Assembly (NCBI GenBank): GCA_947172415.1 | Contig: OX359200.1 | Coordinates: 7,448,001-7,512,000 of the forward strand | DNA: 64,000 nucleotides | Direction: 5' to 3' | From: Chondrosia reniformis | Lineage: Eukaryota > Porifera > Demospongiae > Chondrillida > Chondrillidae | Part shown: positions 1 to 11,204 of the stretch, piece after piece | Numbering within the stretch: the first letter of the stretch is position 1 | How the letters are laid out: each line of letters starts with the position of its first letter | The notes under the pieces: model-generated | Database searches by the model: none | What the model saw: only the letters and a program-made list of their open reading frames with translations | What the model was told of the DNA's origin: nothing | Translations under genes and position numbers: made by a program

Positions 1-1919
1 TTGCAATCCCAACCTCTCGTCTATCACAGAGTTGGACCACGGCCATGAGCCCACTCGCTCTGGCGGCTGGTGAAACTGGTCCATTTCTCTTTCTTGTTCA
101 TCTAATTCTGCCATCAGTGTACTTGCATTCTGAAAGGAGCTGAATTCAAAGCCACTTTGTTCTGCTGCAAACTCTACATTCAGATATAAATTGCTACTCA
201 CAAACCTAAATTGAAACTGCACCATATGTATAAGTCGGGTTTAATTGACAACTATTACAATTTCATTTGGTGAATTCATCTTTTCAAATAAAGTGACACA
301 TCCTCAAGCTCACCTGCCCCAAACGGGTTGGAGGGCTGCGAGGCTGAAAACTCAATGCTCCCATCGCTGCTCTGCTCCACCATGCTACTGCTGCAGGAGG
401 AGGTAGTGCTGCACCTGTCCGCGGGGGTGGGGTGCATGAGAGCCAGCTGAGCTACCACATCGGAAGCCTCTGGAATGGTGGTTGAACTACTTTGCAAATC
501 CATCTTCATCCTTCTGACTACATCTTTGTCTTGACCATTCATGTTGCTTAGCAACTCTCTACTAGCTTGAGGGCTGACAGTATCAGAGAAATATCCTTCT
601 GAAGTGAGTTTTGGAAGGCTACTCCGTCCAGCAGAGGTTAGGTCATCTGCACTTTTGTACTTCATCGGCCATTTACCTTTGCTCTTTGGCAACATCTCCC
701 CTCCATCCCCGGGTGGGGTATCCCCTCCATCCTTTGGTACCACCTCCTCTCCGTCCTTCTCCCCGAGGACCACTGGACGCTGGTGTTCCGTCAACAGAAG
801 CTTGCCAGCTGACAGAAAGCTGGACCTGATTGTAGAAGCAGACGGAAGGGAGTTTGGAGGAGGCTCCTGTGTTGAGGTGGACCCACTCACTGAGGGGGTG
901 GGGTCAGATGCTAAACCTTTAGGAGCACCTTCACTCTCCTCCTGACCAGCCACAATGGGTGGGCGTGTCAGGCTCTCTCTGTCCAGGAGGGACTGCATGA
1001 GAGTGGCATCAAGGTGACTCATCTGCAGCACCTCGTTCATGAGGCTGGGAGGGTCCGTGTTCACAATGAGACTGTTGTCCTCCAGAAGCAGATCCGAACG
1101 ACTGGAGCTCTGAGAGATGGTGAGACTTGTCGAGTTATCATCCACTCCATCGCCATCTCTGCCCACCCGATTGGGCTCGCTCTGGCCCTCCCCTCCACTC
1201 CCCATCCCTCTGATGTCATTGGCACTCTCCCCGTCCAGCAAGGCAGGACGACCACTGTTCTGTTGTTGTTCATTCTCTTGTCCAACAGTCCTCAGACGTA
1301 CCTCTTCAGCCACTCCCCCTTCCTCCTCCTCCTCCTCCTCAGTGAAGTCAGAGGGCGTGTCCTCAAGATCTAGCTGACCTGCTCTACCCAAAGAATCATC
1401 ACTGCTAAAGGTACCACTGGAACAAGTATCCTCAGTGTTACCATGGTTACCAGTATTTGGCTGGACAAGATGATTCAGTTGATCTGTTCCGCCATCGCCT
1501 CTCAGTCTGGGGAGTACGAGCGACCCGCCCCTGGGCCGGCCGGCGTCCGAGAGGGGGAGCAAGCCGTCCCAGAGGGCCGGTAATGAGGAGCTTTGAAGCG
1601 CATCTCTAGAAGACTGCCTTTGGAGGACACTGGAAGGAGTCGTGGGGTCTCTCGACAGCGAAGCGCTTTGCACCTGACCTGTTTCTACTGGTACAGAGTT
1701 GCTCGAGACGGTCGGGTCCGCCTCGTGGTCGCGAGACTGCATTAAGGACGTAATGAGGAACTTGGAGAAGGACCCATCTGGAGAAGAGGGAACACGAGTA
1801 AGCAAGGTCGAGCAAAGTCGCTGAACTATGCAGACTTACCGGGCAACTTTTCCAAATCAATAACTCCCAGAGATTCTTCGCTACTTGAGTCACTGAGGAG
1901 ACGCGAGGAAGAAAACATT
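1..1919 (-). CDS. Acidic, Ser-rich protein, N-terminal part (gene runs off the left edge)
   Basis: The first exon starts at ATG 1919 (MFSSSRLLSDSSSEESLGVI) and ends near 1839 at a GT donor. A large exon follows from about 1778 to 316. A further exon (about 193 to 1) encodes LYLNVEFAAEQSGFEFSS and a Glu-rich stretch and continues beyond the window. The large exon is low in complexity, with an acidic run (EEEEEEE) near 1320-1340 and many Ser/Pro. I do not recognise it with confidence. The SFSKFLITSL segment and the later acidic LMAELDEQEREMDQF segment loosely recall the N-terminus of the centrosome protein CEP192, but this is a weak suggestion. It is head-to-head with the ACIN1 gene, with 139 bp between start codons. 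Confidence 0.6.
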
Positions 1920-2058
1920 ACTATCAAGCAAGCGCGATCGTTGTGCTCAATGTCTAAGCCTTACTCGTCCATATTCTTGCTCCTATTTCTGGACCGCCAT
2001 ATTGTCACTCTCTGGGAATAAAGAGGAACGGTAACGGGGACCCACGCGAAGAAATAAA
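1920..2058. promoter_or_regulatory. Shared divergent promoter, left-edge gene / ACIN1
   Basis: This 139-bp gap separates two divergent start codons, so it must hold both promoters and both 5' leaders. It contains CCGCCATATTG at about 1993-2003 but no obvious TATA box. Confidence 0.5.
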
Positions 2059-4756
2059 ATGGCTGACACAAAGCAAAGTAGCGGCATATTAGGCAAACCA
2101 ATTGAGCAAATGAAAGTTGCTGAACTTAGTGTACAATTGCAAAATCGTGGACTGAGCACGAGTGGACGGAAGGCAGAACTAGTGGAAAGGTTAAAAAAGG
2201 TAAGCGAGTTGGTCAACCACCAGGCAGATCTGTCACTGCGTGTTAACAACCCAGGCCATCCAAGAAGAAGATGAAGCGTTACTGTGTGATTCTGGTGACA
2301 GAGGCGAAGACCCCAACACTTCGGCGACAGACGAAGATCTATTCGCAGGCACGACCACAGAGGAAGAACTTCCACACTCCACCAATCCTCAACAAGTGTC
2401 AAGCAGCACGGCAGACTTGCTGGACACTGTAGAAGTGAGCGCTTTATTACTCAAATTGCTGCCCATCACACTATCATGGCTCCGTTCCTTTGGTAGCCAT
2501 ATTTGGACAGTAAGGAACTGGCTCATTTCGAAGATAAAGATCAGTTACTCAATTCAAGTGGCGCAACTCAAAGTACTCCGGCAGCAAAGCGAAGGAAGTT
2601 GCATCTCCAAGGTACGTCATGTAATGTGATCAGTCCTCATTACCTGCCAGTGAATGGTTGCATGTTTGTGGTTCATAGGAAGTGTTGCTAAGGGGAAGTC
2701 AACTGCCTCACATACAGGAAGTGTTGCTAAGGGGAAGTCAACTGCCTCACATACAGGAAGTGTTGCTAAGGAGAAGTCAACTGCCTCACATACAGGAAGT
2801 GTTGCTAAGGGGAAGTCAACTGCCTCACATACAGGAAGTGTTGCTAAGGAGAAGTCATCTTCAACTTCGGATAATGTGACAATATCTTCGTCAACCTTAA
2901 AGGTCAGTTTCTGTCTTGTTGTGTATTTGTGTTACTATAACTACCATTTTCCCTTCTATATATGGAATAAACCACCATCCCACCTTCCATATTAGGTAGC
3001 AGTGGATCCGACCAGTCTGCAGTTGCAGGAGGCTGTGAAGGGTGTGACCTCACAAGACGAGGACATGGAGGAGGGAGAGGTGGTAGAGGAGCTGGAAGAC
3101 AAGCTGTTGGCAGTAATGCAGAGATCAGCCAGCGTAGAAGGTACATCACTTTAACATTAGTCTTAATCATGGGAATTCCCCTGGGCAGCTTGTGTGTGTG
3201 TACACCACCTTGGGGGAAGTCCCTTCATTAATTACTTTCTGATAGCTTCTGTAGTTCACAGAGTCACAAGCTGTTTATGTAGGAAAGATTTAAGTGGCAT
3301 GTCTGTGAAATGAGAAGTTTTCTTTGTGTTTAGTGGATGATGAGTATGAGCGTCTGCGCTTGGAGAAGGAGAGGGAGAGACTACGGATGAGACAGCAGGT
3401 AGAGGCAGCCAAGAAGGAGAAGGCAAAGGTTGACGCACGAGAGGCAGAAAAGAAGAGAATTCAGAGAGAGCAAGAGGAAAAGGAGAAAAAGTTGGAGGTT
3501 CAGATGGAGGCAAAGCAGATTGCAATGAAAGTGGACACTACAAATATTCTTTGCATAACCAACCTGAGGAGGCCGTACACAAAGAGTCAGATTTGTACAG
3601 ACCTCCTGAGGGAGGGCCAGTACCTCCCGCCTGATGACACTGTGTGGCTGTCACGGGACAGGTCAATGTGTTTTGTGATGGTGAGCCTTCAATAGGTTGC
3701 CATGGTAACAGCACCATCTTGCTACTCTTTCCGCTTTCCCACAGTATCCCACAGTAGAGATGGCAGCCGCTGTGTCACTGCGGGTGGATGGTAGTGCATG
3801 GCCGAGAGGCAACAAGACCACACAGGCAGTAGTATTTGTCACTCTCGAACAAGTTTGTACATTTATATGTGTTGTTAGGTACAGCCTACCATATTAATTT
3901 ATATGTGTTGTTAGGTACAGCCTACCATATTAATTTATATGTGTTGTTAGGTACAGCCTACCATATTAATTTATATGTGTTGTTAGGTACTGCCTACCTT
4001 ATTAATTTATATGTGTTGTTAGGCATATGAAGGAAGCAACCGTCAGTTCAAACCTCGGATCACTCTCAGTGAACCTCCTGGACAAGGTACCTCTCAACCT
4101 GCGGAGGAGAGGACACATTACCATGGTAACGACACGGAGAAGGAGATTGACAAAATGGCTGTTGTTCCCAAACAAAAGGAGACTGTTGCCATAGAAACAG
4201 GTGGGAAATGTGTGTGTGGGTACAAGAGCAAGACTACGTATGTTATGTTTCATTTAAAACAGCTGATACTCCGGAGGGAGTTGACTCAACTGATGAACAG
4301 GAAGTCAAGGAGCCAGAAGAGAAAAAGGAAGTAAAAGAGAAAAAGGAAGTAGTAACTAAAGAGAAAAAGGAAGTAGCAGCTAAAGAGAGAAAGGAAGTAG
4401 CAGGTAAAGAGAAAAAGGAAGTAGTAGCTAAAGAGAAAAAGGAAGTAGTAGCTAAAGAGAAAAAGGGAGTAGTAGCTAAAGAGAAAAAGGAAGTAGAAGC
4501 TGGAGAGGGGAAGGAGATGGAGGAGGTGGACCACTGGCAGTTGTTCAAGAAGACCAAGGCCTTTCCCCATCTCTACTGGTTACCACTCACTGCTGCTCAA
4601 GCAGAGAAACGGAGCAGACCCCATCGTCCCACCCAGAGCAGGCCCCACCAGGCCAACCAGGGGGAGGAGCGGAGCAGGCCCCACCAGGCCAACCAGGGGG
4701 AGGAGCGGAGCAGGCCCCACCAGGCCACCCAGGGGATGGAAGGGGCTAGAAGGTGA
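2059..4756 (+). CDS. ACIN1: Acinus, SAP and RRM protein of the exon junction periphery (ASAP/PSAP complex)
   Basis: In animals Acinus binds RNPS1 and SAP18 and acts in the nucleus in splicing and apoptotic chromatin condensation. Exon 1 encodes a SAP domain (LSVQLQNRGLSTSGRKAELV). Later exons carry a charged coiled coil (3340-3530), then an RRM with RNP-like strands TTNILCITNL and MCFVM joined across an intron to YPTVEMAAAV. The C-terminus has the RNPS1/SAP18-binding (RSB) motif LFKKTKAFPHLYWLPLT at about 4540-4590. Start codon 2059 sits in AAAATGGCTG. The introns are small. One exon (from 2679) is built of 13-residue repeats (GSVAKGKSTASHT), and a KEKKEV repeat precedes the RSB motif. The gene is much shorter than vertebrate ACIN1, and the RS-rich parts are reduced. 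The RRM plus RSB order makes the call firm. The exon end after the RRM (near 3851, weak donor) is the least certain joint. Confidence 0.9.
2679..2873 (+). repeat. 39-bp exonic minisatellite in ACIN1, about 5 units
   Basis: Units start at 2679, 2718, 2757, 2796 and 2835. Each encodes 13 residues beginning GSVAK. Each unit after the first is preceded by CACATACAG, a usable-looking 3' splice site in the same phase as the real acceptor (CATAG at 2674-2678). Confidence 0.9.
3865..4022 (+). repeat. 36-bp intronic minisatellite carrying repeated AG|GT
   Basis: The unit contains GTGTTGTTAG followed by GTACAGCCTACC and an AT-rich spacer. The TTGTTAG core recurs with AG ending at 3878, 3914, 3950, 3986 and 4022. 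The last AG is the acceptor of the next ACIN1 exon (GCATATGAAGG). The earlier AGs are each followed by GT. Confidence 0.9.
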
Positions 4757-4890
4757 TTACTGTTTGTGGAACAGAAATGGACTGTTTTATTTTTGCATGA
4801 CTAGTAATAACAATAACACTCGTACCTGTGTTTGACCATGGTTTGACTCGACTCGATAATTACGGTTCCCGATATATCGGTTTTCAAAAA

Positions 4891-4929
4891 ATGGCCGACG
4901 AAGGTTGTGGAGTAACGAGAGCGGAATAA
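4891..4929 (+). other. Upstream ORF of AKTIP whose stop overlaps the main start
   Basis: This 12-codon ORF (MADEGCGVTRAE) begins in the strong context AAAAATGGCC. Its TAA at 4927-4929 overlaps the AKTIP ATG at 4929-4931 as TAATG. The arrangement would favour termination followed by reinitiation. Whether it lies on the mRNA depends on the start site, which I cannot see. Confidence 0.5.
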
Positions 4930-5930
4930 TGGCAGGGCGCACTGCAAAGGTTCATAGTGGGACGGTGCACTTTGACACGGCACCGTACAGGAAGGCGATG
5001 GTCGACTTTAAGATGATGGCGGAATAGTAAGTTGGAGAGATCGAATGTAGTAACTGTAACAATGTCGCCGCTCTCCTCTCTACAGCAACTTGCTGAAGTA
5101 CAAGTGCCCTCCCAATATGTATGTGGTCCCAACGTCTTCTCCGCTAAGTAAGTGATATTACAAGTGGGTTTTCAATGGCTGTCAACTCATGTGGCGCTCA
5201 TGACATGTGCTTATAGTCTGGGAGGGCGCAATGTTCCTGCATCATGGACTGTACAAGGACGGCATCTTCAAGTTTACAGTACACATCCCAAGCTCTCATC
5301 CAAGTGGGGAGTGTCCAGTAAGTTAATTATAGGGATCACCCACTTTACCATTTATTAGCCCTCTTAATCTGTAGAAAGTTTTTCTGCCAAAAGATGTCTT
5401 TCATCCACAAGTTGATATGGGCACTGGAGAAGTTAACATATCTTCACACTTTAACTCTGAGATGCGACGTCAACATGATGTTCACATATATCACTTGTTG
5501 GAGTTTGTTCGTAACATGTTTTTCAATATAACAGTTGACAATGCAGTCAATCCCACAGCAGCTGAATTGTAAGGGAAATCCCCAGGGATAGCATAGGGGA
5601 TACCCGCTACCATTTGTTGTCTTTCAAACAGGTTTAGGTCTGACAAGAGGGGTTTTGAGGAGAAAGTAAAGTGGTGTGTGGCAGTGTGTGGGCGGGTGGC
5701 CACCAGTAAGGACATTAAAGATGGCCACAGCATCAAGCTCCTAGAGGACAAGTGGAATGCCAAAGTGATGAACGCTGCCAAGAGACACATTTTTGATGAA
5801 AAGGTAACTCCACTCCTCACGACATGTATCCAATTTTACTGCACTGTTTCTGTAGATCCATCAGACCACTCCCAAAGGACTGTCGTGGGTGGAGGAGGGG
5901 ACGTATACACCTTTCACTAAATACAAGTAG
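4929..5930 (+). CDS. AKTIP: AKT-interacting protein (FTS), inactive E2-like member of the FHF complex
   Basis: FTS joins HOOK and FHIP proteins to link cargo to dynein, and in mammals it also affects telomeres. Exons encode LLKYKCPPNMYVVP, AMFLHHGLYKDGIFKF, VHIPSSHPSGECP, KVFLPKDVFHPQVDMGTGEV, a helical segment ending in NAVNPTAAEL, and a final exon with GLSWVEEGTYTP. The fold is that of a ubiquitin-conjugating enzyme. The segment after FHP, where active E2s place the catalytic Cys, lacks one, as in all FTS proteins. The protein is about 265 residues, close to the family length. It follows ACIN1 on the same strand by 172 bp and is tail-to-tail with UQCRFS1. Confidence 0.92.
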
Positions 5931-6113
5931 AGCTGCCAGCGTAACATCACCTCCCCTCACCTACAACCTGTTTGAAGAGCTACTCAAGATTTTTAACTCA
6001 AATTTAACAATGAATGTGCTTTAAATAGAGTGACACTTACATACAACTGGCACAGCAGTATATATATGTAGCTGGACTTAGTGTTTGTATATATAATTCA
6101 CATGTTCAGATTC

Positions 6114-7141
6114 CTATCCGACCACCAACTGACTGTCATCCGGGAACTCATAAGTGGGGACCTCCAGATTGAGGGGGGCGGGGCCCTTTCTAATCCGCCC
6201 CGAGGCATCATAATGGGACCCGTGGCAGGGACAGAAGTAGCCGCCAAACTCTCCAGCATTGGCAATGGGGACACATCCCAAGTGTGTGCAGACACCTACA
6301 GCCAATAAGACCAGTAGCTACAGACACTCCACGTACCTCACCTCAAACTCACCTATCAGGACAAGCCATTCTGGTTTCACAACTCTATCTGTGTCCGCCT
6401 GGGGGTCGCGCAGACTGTTTACATCGACAGTGTTGACATCATCAATCTCATCCTGAGTCCTGTGGCGGACAAAGAGGGGTTTTCCCCTCCATTTGAACAC
6501 TGCATTTTTGCCTAATAAGGAGGGGTGTGGTATGAGGGCGTGGCACAACAGATCCTCTGGCCAAACCTACCTTCGGGTATAGCTGTCAAGTCAATCTCTA
6601 TCTTTGCCATTGCAAGCACATCAGCTGAGGCACTCATGGAGGAGAGGAAATCTACCACCAGATTCTTCCCGCCATGAACGGCCGCTATCCCTCCTCCTGC
6701 CACCAACATGTAGGTGAAGGCCCGGGAGGCCATGGCACTGGAGGCGGGGCTCCGCGGGTCGGTCGAGCTACTTCGTCTGTAGTCTGAAAAGTCTGGCACT
6801 TTGACGTCAGTGTGACTGTGACGGACCGGAACGTCTGGAGTGGGGTACAATGATATACAGAGGTGTACACAAGCCTATAGAGTGTTATTGGCGGAGAGAG
6901 GTACCTATTCTAATATAGTTTGAGTGAAAGTGGCCTTACTGTGAGTGTACGCGGTGGCCGAGTGTCTTTTAGTTTGGAGGAGAGAGAATAATCCTTGAGA
7001 GGTCAGTTTGGTCTTGGGCGATTCGGGCAGGACCATCTCTTTGGCTGGCGGAACTGGAGGACACAGTCGCGTGGTCGCCAAAGGTATTGCGAAGCTGGTG
7101 CCGCTGAGAGCACGCGTAACAAATGTACTTCTAGCCAACAT
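6114..7141 (-). CDS. UQCRFS1: Cytochrome bc1 Rieske iron-sulfur protein
   Basis: This is the catalytic 2Fe-2S subunit of respiratory complex III in the mitochondrial inner membrane, which passes electrons from quinol to cytochrome c1. Exon 1 (7141 to about 6945) is a basic, Ser/Thr-rich presequence. Exon 2 has the hinge and single membrane segment ([18 protein letters not shown]). Exon 3 carries the start of the Rieske fold ([10 protein letters not shown]). The last exon carries both cluster-binding boxes, CTHLGCVP and CPCHGSHYD, followed by [10 protein letters not shown] and the stop at 6114. All four cluster ligands (two Cys, two His) and the structural disulfide cysteines are present. Four exons are separated by short introns. 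Confidence 0.96.
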
Positions 7142-7299
7142 TTCAGTCCAGGCTAGTCCTGATTGAGTCCAATTAATCGTAGGGTTTTACTCCTTAACCT
7201 TTAGATAAGGAAAAACCACAAGCGTTTTAACTGACTGTAAACCATACAATGCACTATTCACAGTTCATTTCAGCGAGTCACAGGAACCTCCAAATGTCT

Positions 7300-10138
7300 T
7301 CAGTTTGTGGAGTTCATTGTGCGAATGTACTCCACTGCCGTGTGAAATGTGGTCAAACAGAATCCATCCTCTCCCATTGTATAGCTGCGGGGAGTGAACT
7401 GTATGTCATTGCGCAATGTACCACAAGTATTGCAACACACCTTTCATTAATAAATGTTTCCAATATTTCTATTTCTGAGATAAATTGTGGTTTAGCTAGC
7501 TTCATCACCACATAACACACAATTGGCAGAATATCGTCAACACCTCTACACACAGGAAATAGAGTCATGTGACAAACAAGAAAATGGAGTCATGTGATGA
7601 CGCCTACATGCCGCTCTGCTGGGGAGCAGGCCCCTCCTCGTACTGACTGTAATAGTCTTCAATGCTTTGAAAGACTTGCTTTGAAGAAGACACTGCACAA
7701 CAGTTAGAAAGGTCAGCAAGTGAAATGCTACTATATGCGTGACGTGACTCACCTAATAATACCAGTTTCATTGTGGGACATTTCAGAGACATTAATTTAT
7801 CCAGTTCCTTGACACTCTCCATATAAGGAATACTGTCAGCCTTGACAAGTTGAAGTATGTAATTCGGAAAGTTTACTACAAGTAAATAACACTCACCAAA
7901 TTCTTCATACAAAATTTCGGTTTCACTTGCAAATCTTCTGGTTTGCATGGATAAAACTGGGCCATTGTGGTTACCATAGCAACCTCTTTGTCATAATTCT
8001 TCAGTCTAAAGGCATCCAGGAGGTGTGGCCAGAGAGGAGGAAAGAGGTTTTCCTCTACGATGGGCTCCAGCGAATCTTTAAGGTCGCCACTCTCATCAAT
8101 GATCTTGTAGCAGCTCAGGATACAGGACATCAACGAACCTAAGGAATCAGTCTCTGATAGCAGAGGACAGGAGGCACTAAGTCACTCTCACCTATTGCAG
8201 ACTGCAGGTCACGGATGATTAGAGGGAGCTCTTCGTTGGCTTTAGCCTGTAAGCTTTGGAGGTCGCTCTGTGCTGAGCTAACGACAACCTGGCACTTGAA
8301 GGGTACGTCAGCACTTGAAGAGCTGTGGCTGGGAGAAGGTGATTTACTTCTCTCTAGTGACAAGTGCCTAGTTCCAAACACTTCCTTTAAATCCTCAGGG
8401 CTAATGTCTGTGGTTGCCACGGGAGACGCTGGCTCCAGAAACACACCAATATTAGCAGGGTTTGCCTCTAGGTTCTCTGGCTCCAGTCCCAGGTCAGCCA
8501 AAAGCTCATCTTCAGTAGGGTCTCCCCCATTGTTCAGCTCCGCCCTCAATGCTGACAGCTTGTCAGTGAAGGAGAGAGAATTGGAGCTCCCCAAAGATGG
8601 CTGCACAGACGCAGGTTGAGGAGCTAGTGGCTGTTTTGAAAAGACTAGTTTTGGTAGAAACCTGTTGTTATCCAAACACTTTACAAGTGAAAGCAGCTTT
8701 TGCAATAGTACAAACTGAACTCTTCCAAACTCTTTGTAAAGCGGGTGATCCTTCTCTCTACAGTAACAGAAAAGTTGTAAGATGCTCCTCTAAGTACATG
8801 ATGCTACTTACTGAAGGGCTTCTGTTACTATGGTAACTAAAGTCTGCGGATTAACAGGCAATTTCTGAAGATTCTTTCTGAGTTTACTAAAGCGAGCCTT
8901 GCCATTTTCATAGGTTGTCATGGCAACAGTAAGAGCTTCAATGTCAGTCCTAATGTCCAGTGGTACCGCTGATCTGCAGTAACCAGTTGATCAGGTGAAG
9001 CTAACAGGTAAACAGATCTTACTATAACTCACTGCTGCGTCTCCTTAAACTTGCGCAATCTTCTGGCATTCTTAACAATCTTCAAACATTACGCTTAGGA
9101 AAGTAACTAATTACTTGCATCATCCTCCCACTCCCACCTCACACTACCACTCTCACCTCACACTGCCACTCCCACCTCACACTGCCACTCCCACCTCACA
9201 CTGCCACTCCCACCTCACACTGCCACTCCCACCTCACACTGCCACTCCCACCTCACACTGCCACTCCCACCTCACACTGCCACTCCCACCTCACACTGCC
9301 ACTCCCACCTCACACTGCCACTCCCACCTCTAAGTCTTGTTATTATGGATACATTTTGCTCCTTGACTGCGGCAATACTTACCATCTCCTCCAAACGTCT
9401 CAATCGAGCCAGAGACTGCAGATGAGAGGGACAGTGGTCACGTGACAGAGGGAGCCATGCAGGGGGCCACTCACAATTTGCTTCTGAGGTGTGGCCTTTG
9501 GAAGAGACCGCTTTTTGAGCTGCTGCTGGTAAATGGTCATCAGCCGCTCCTTATGAATCTTGGCCTTGTCCGTTTGCGCAAGAGAGTGAACGGGCGTAGC
9601 GGAGTCCAAGCTTCGAGTTGCCTGCAGTTCCGCGGGACTGTGTAGGCTCCCTTCAGCGCCTAGAGAAGCGCTCAGGGACTGGGATGGAGATATTTTCTTA
9701 TAATTTTGGTGAATTCTCTTAAGTAACTCCTCTGATCTCTCCAAACACTTTTTAGCGATATCCATCAATTTGAGCTTGTCCCTATAGTCTGCTACTACAA
9801 CACGCTCATCTGGTACACGTGACAAACGACATCACATAAACCATCTACAGAAACTACAAGTCTCCAGCTGTCGCATGCAACGCTTACCAGGGCTGGTCGA
9901 CAGAAGAGCTGATATGTGTTGCGTGCACTTTAAATAGTGAACATACGCCAACTGCACGAATAGACAGAAGTGCCACATTAACACACTTCCTATTACTACA
10001 GGGGCTCTATCTCTCCCGATATACGGAGACGATGGCTACGCATCCACTGACCAGATCTGAGTTCCGATCCTCGTGATCCAAGGCCGTGGCAAACAGCTTC
10101 ATGCATCTCGCCTTCTGTTCCTGGAATCCGGCAGCCAT
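7300..10138 (-). CDS. VPS9D1: VPS9-domain protein of the VPS9D1 type (putative Rab5-family exchange factor)
   Basis: The N-terminal exon starts at ATG 10138 (MAAGFQEQKARCMKLFATAL). The next exon (DKLKLMDIAKKCLERSEELL) looks like an MIT-type three-helix bundle. Low-complexity Ser/Pro exons follow (8140-8650). The C-terminal exons form a VPS9 domain, with PLWPHLLDAFRLKNYDKE, then the hallmark GVDDILPIVCYVVMKLAKP at about 7465-7521, then GEDGFCLTTFHTAVEYI before the stop at 7300-7302. The join at 7606 to 7525 (SGI-GVDD) removes the apparent stop in the preceding exon. VPS9 domains load GTP on Rab5-like GTPases at endosomes. The MIT-VPS9 order matches vertebrate VPS9D1, whose cell role is little known. 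One intron holds a minisatellite. Confidence 0.85.
9115..9330 (+). repeat. 19-bp intronic minisatellite in VPS9D1, about 11 units
   Basis: The unit is ACTGCCACTCCCACCTCAC, almost perfectly repeated. It lies in an intron of the minus-strand VPS9D1 gene, and the ORFs across it are repeat artefacts. Confidence 0.92.
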
Positions 10139-10169
10139 TTTACTGTCTTCTTACTAATTAGTCTGAGAG
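10139..10169. promoter_or_regulatory. 31-bp divergent gap, VPS9D1 / C8orf82 start codons
   Basis: Only 31 bp separate the two ATGs. Unless upstream non-coding exons exist, each transcript must start inside the other gene's coding exon or have a leader of under 31 nt. No TATA box is visible. Confidence 0.55.
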
Positions 10170-11037
10170 ATGTTGAAATGGCTAGTTCGAAATCTGTCAT
10201 ATGCGCAGGGACAACTCCACCACAGGACTAGAGAATACTTCTACTTCATAGACCATCACGGACAAGTGAGCATTGAACCAATGCCACACCCACATTAAGT
10301 ATTTATGCCACGCCCCCGCTACCTTCTCCTCGCAGCTCTTTCTCGACGACACAAAAGTCAAAAACTTTGTCACTTGTTTCAAAGGTAATGTCTGATTGTC
10401 CAGCGCACAATGATAGACTCGTTATGTATGCATTGTGACCAGTGGCCATTAAGGGAGAGGAAGAGAAGGGAAATCCCCTGACACTCCCTCTATAAAATGA
10501 CATGTTTCCATTAAAATACTACATTGCATTCTCTGATTTGCAGATCTCAAATTTTTGGATTTTTTCTTTAAAAGAGTAAGAGTTAATGATACTGAACGTT
10601 ATGAAGAGGAATTTCCATATATTAGTCCTTGTGGGCGTGAACTAAATTTTATCAGATGTGAGGACGTCCCTGTTGTTTACTCACATTTAATTTATTCTAC
10701 AACAAAAGAAGTAATAAACCTTTCCAACTTCAAGTCTGAACCACGCCCACAAAAAGAATCTCCTTATGCCCTGTCCTATGGTGGAACAGCTGCACCAGTG
10801 ACTACACTGTCCGTGTCCTTTGATCCTCCTTCACTGATCATGAACCCTCAAAATGGGAGGGTCTACCACCCCGCCCCTTCTCAAATGGGCGGGGTAGGTT
10901 TGATCAAGTCCTCCCTAGCCATGCAGCTAAGCAGCGGATTTGAATACACTGACTCCAGCACCATTCCAACTCACTTTCATTGGCTGGGGGACCAGTACAA
11001 ACTCAGTTATAACCTCAAGTTGAATAAGCGAAAATGA
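10170..11037 (+). CDS. C8orf82: UPF0598 family protein (C8orf82-like), probably mitochondrial
   Basis: The exons encode REYFYFIDHHGQ, LFLDDTKVKNFVTCFK, and a long last exon with FPYISPCGRELNFIRCEDVP, GRVYHPAP, GGVGLIKSSLA and FHWLGDQYKLSYNL. These match the UPF0598 family across its whole length. The family's biochemical role is unknown. ATG 10170 gives MLKWLVRNLSYAQGQ, a short basic, hydrophobic leader that would suit mitochondrial import. It is in frame with the family core, whereas the nearby ATG in AAATGGCTAG is not. Two short introns split the first 370 bp. Confidence 0.88.
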
Positions 11038-11204
11038 AATAAAATCCATGGTTCAATAATCAGCTTCAAACTAACATTCCTATTTTTTCATATTGCATTC
11101 TTGTATGTATTATTGTAATCTATGCTTTCTGAAGAGCATTGCAGAATATTAAATACATGTATTTATGTGTTTTAAAGAGGGTGATACAATATTTAACAAG
11201 GCTA

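Noticed and set aside
1014-1377. Plus-strand ORFs antisense to the left-edge gene
   Set aside because: No conserved content. They mirror the low-complexity acidic exon on the minus strand.
7604-7612. Stop codon ending the VPS9D1 frame early, giving two genes
   Set aside because: A GT donor at the same place joins in frame to GVDDILPIVCYVV, restoring the VPS9 domain.
9115-9333. HTATPTSHCHSHL repeat protein
   Set aside because: A shadow of the 19-bp intronic repeat in VPS9D1.
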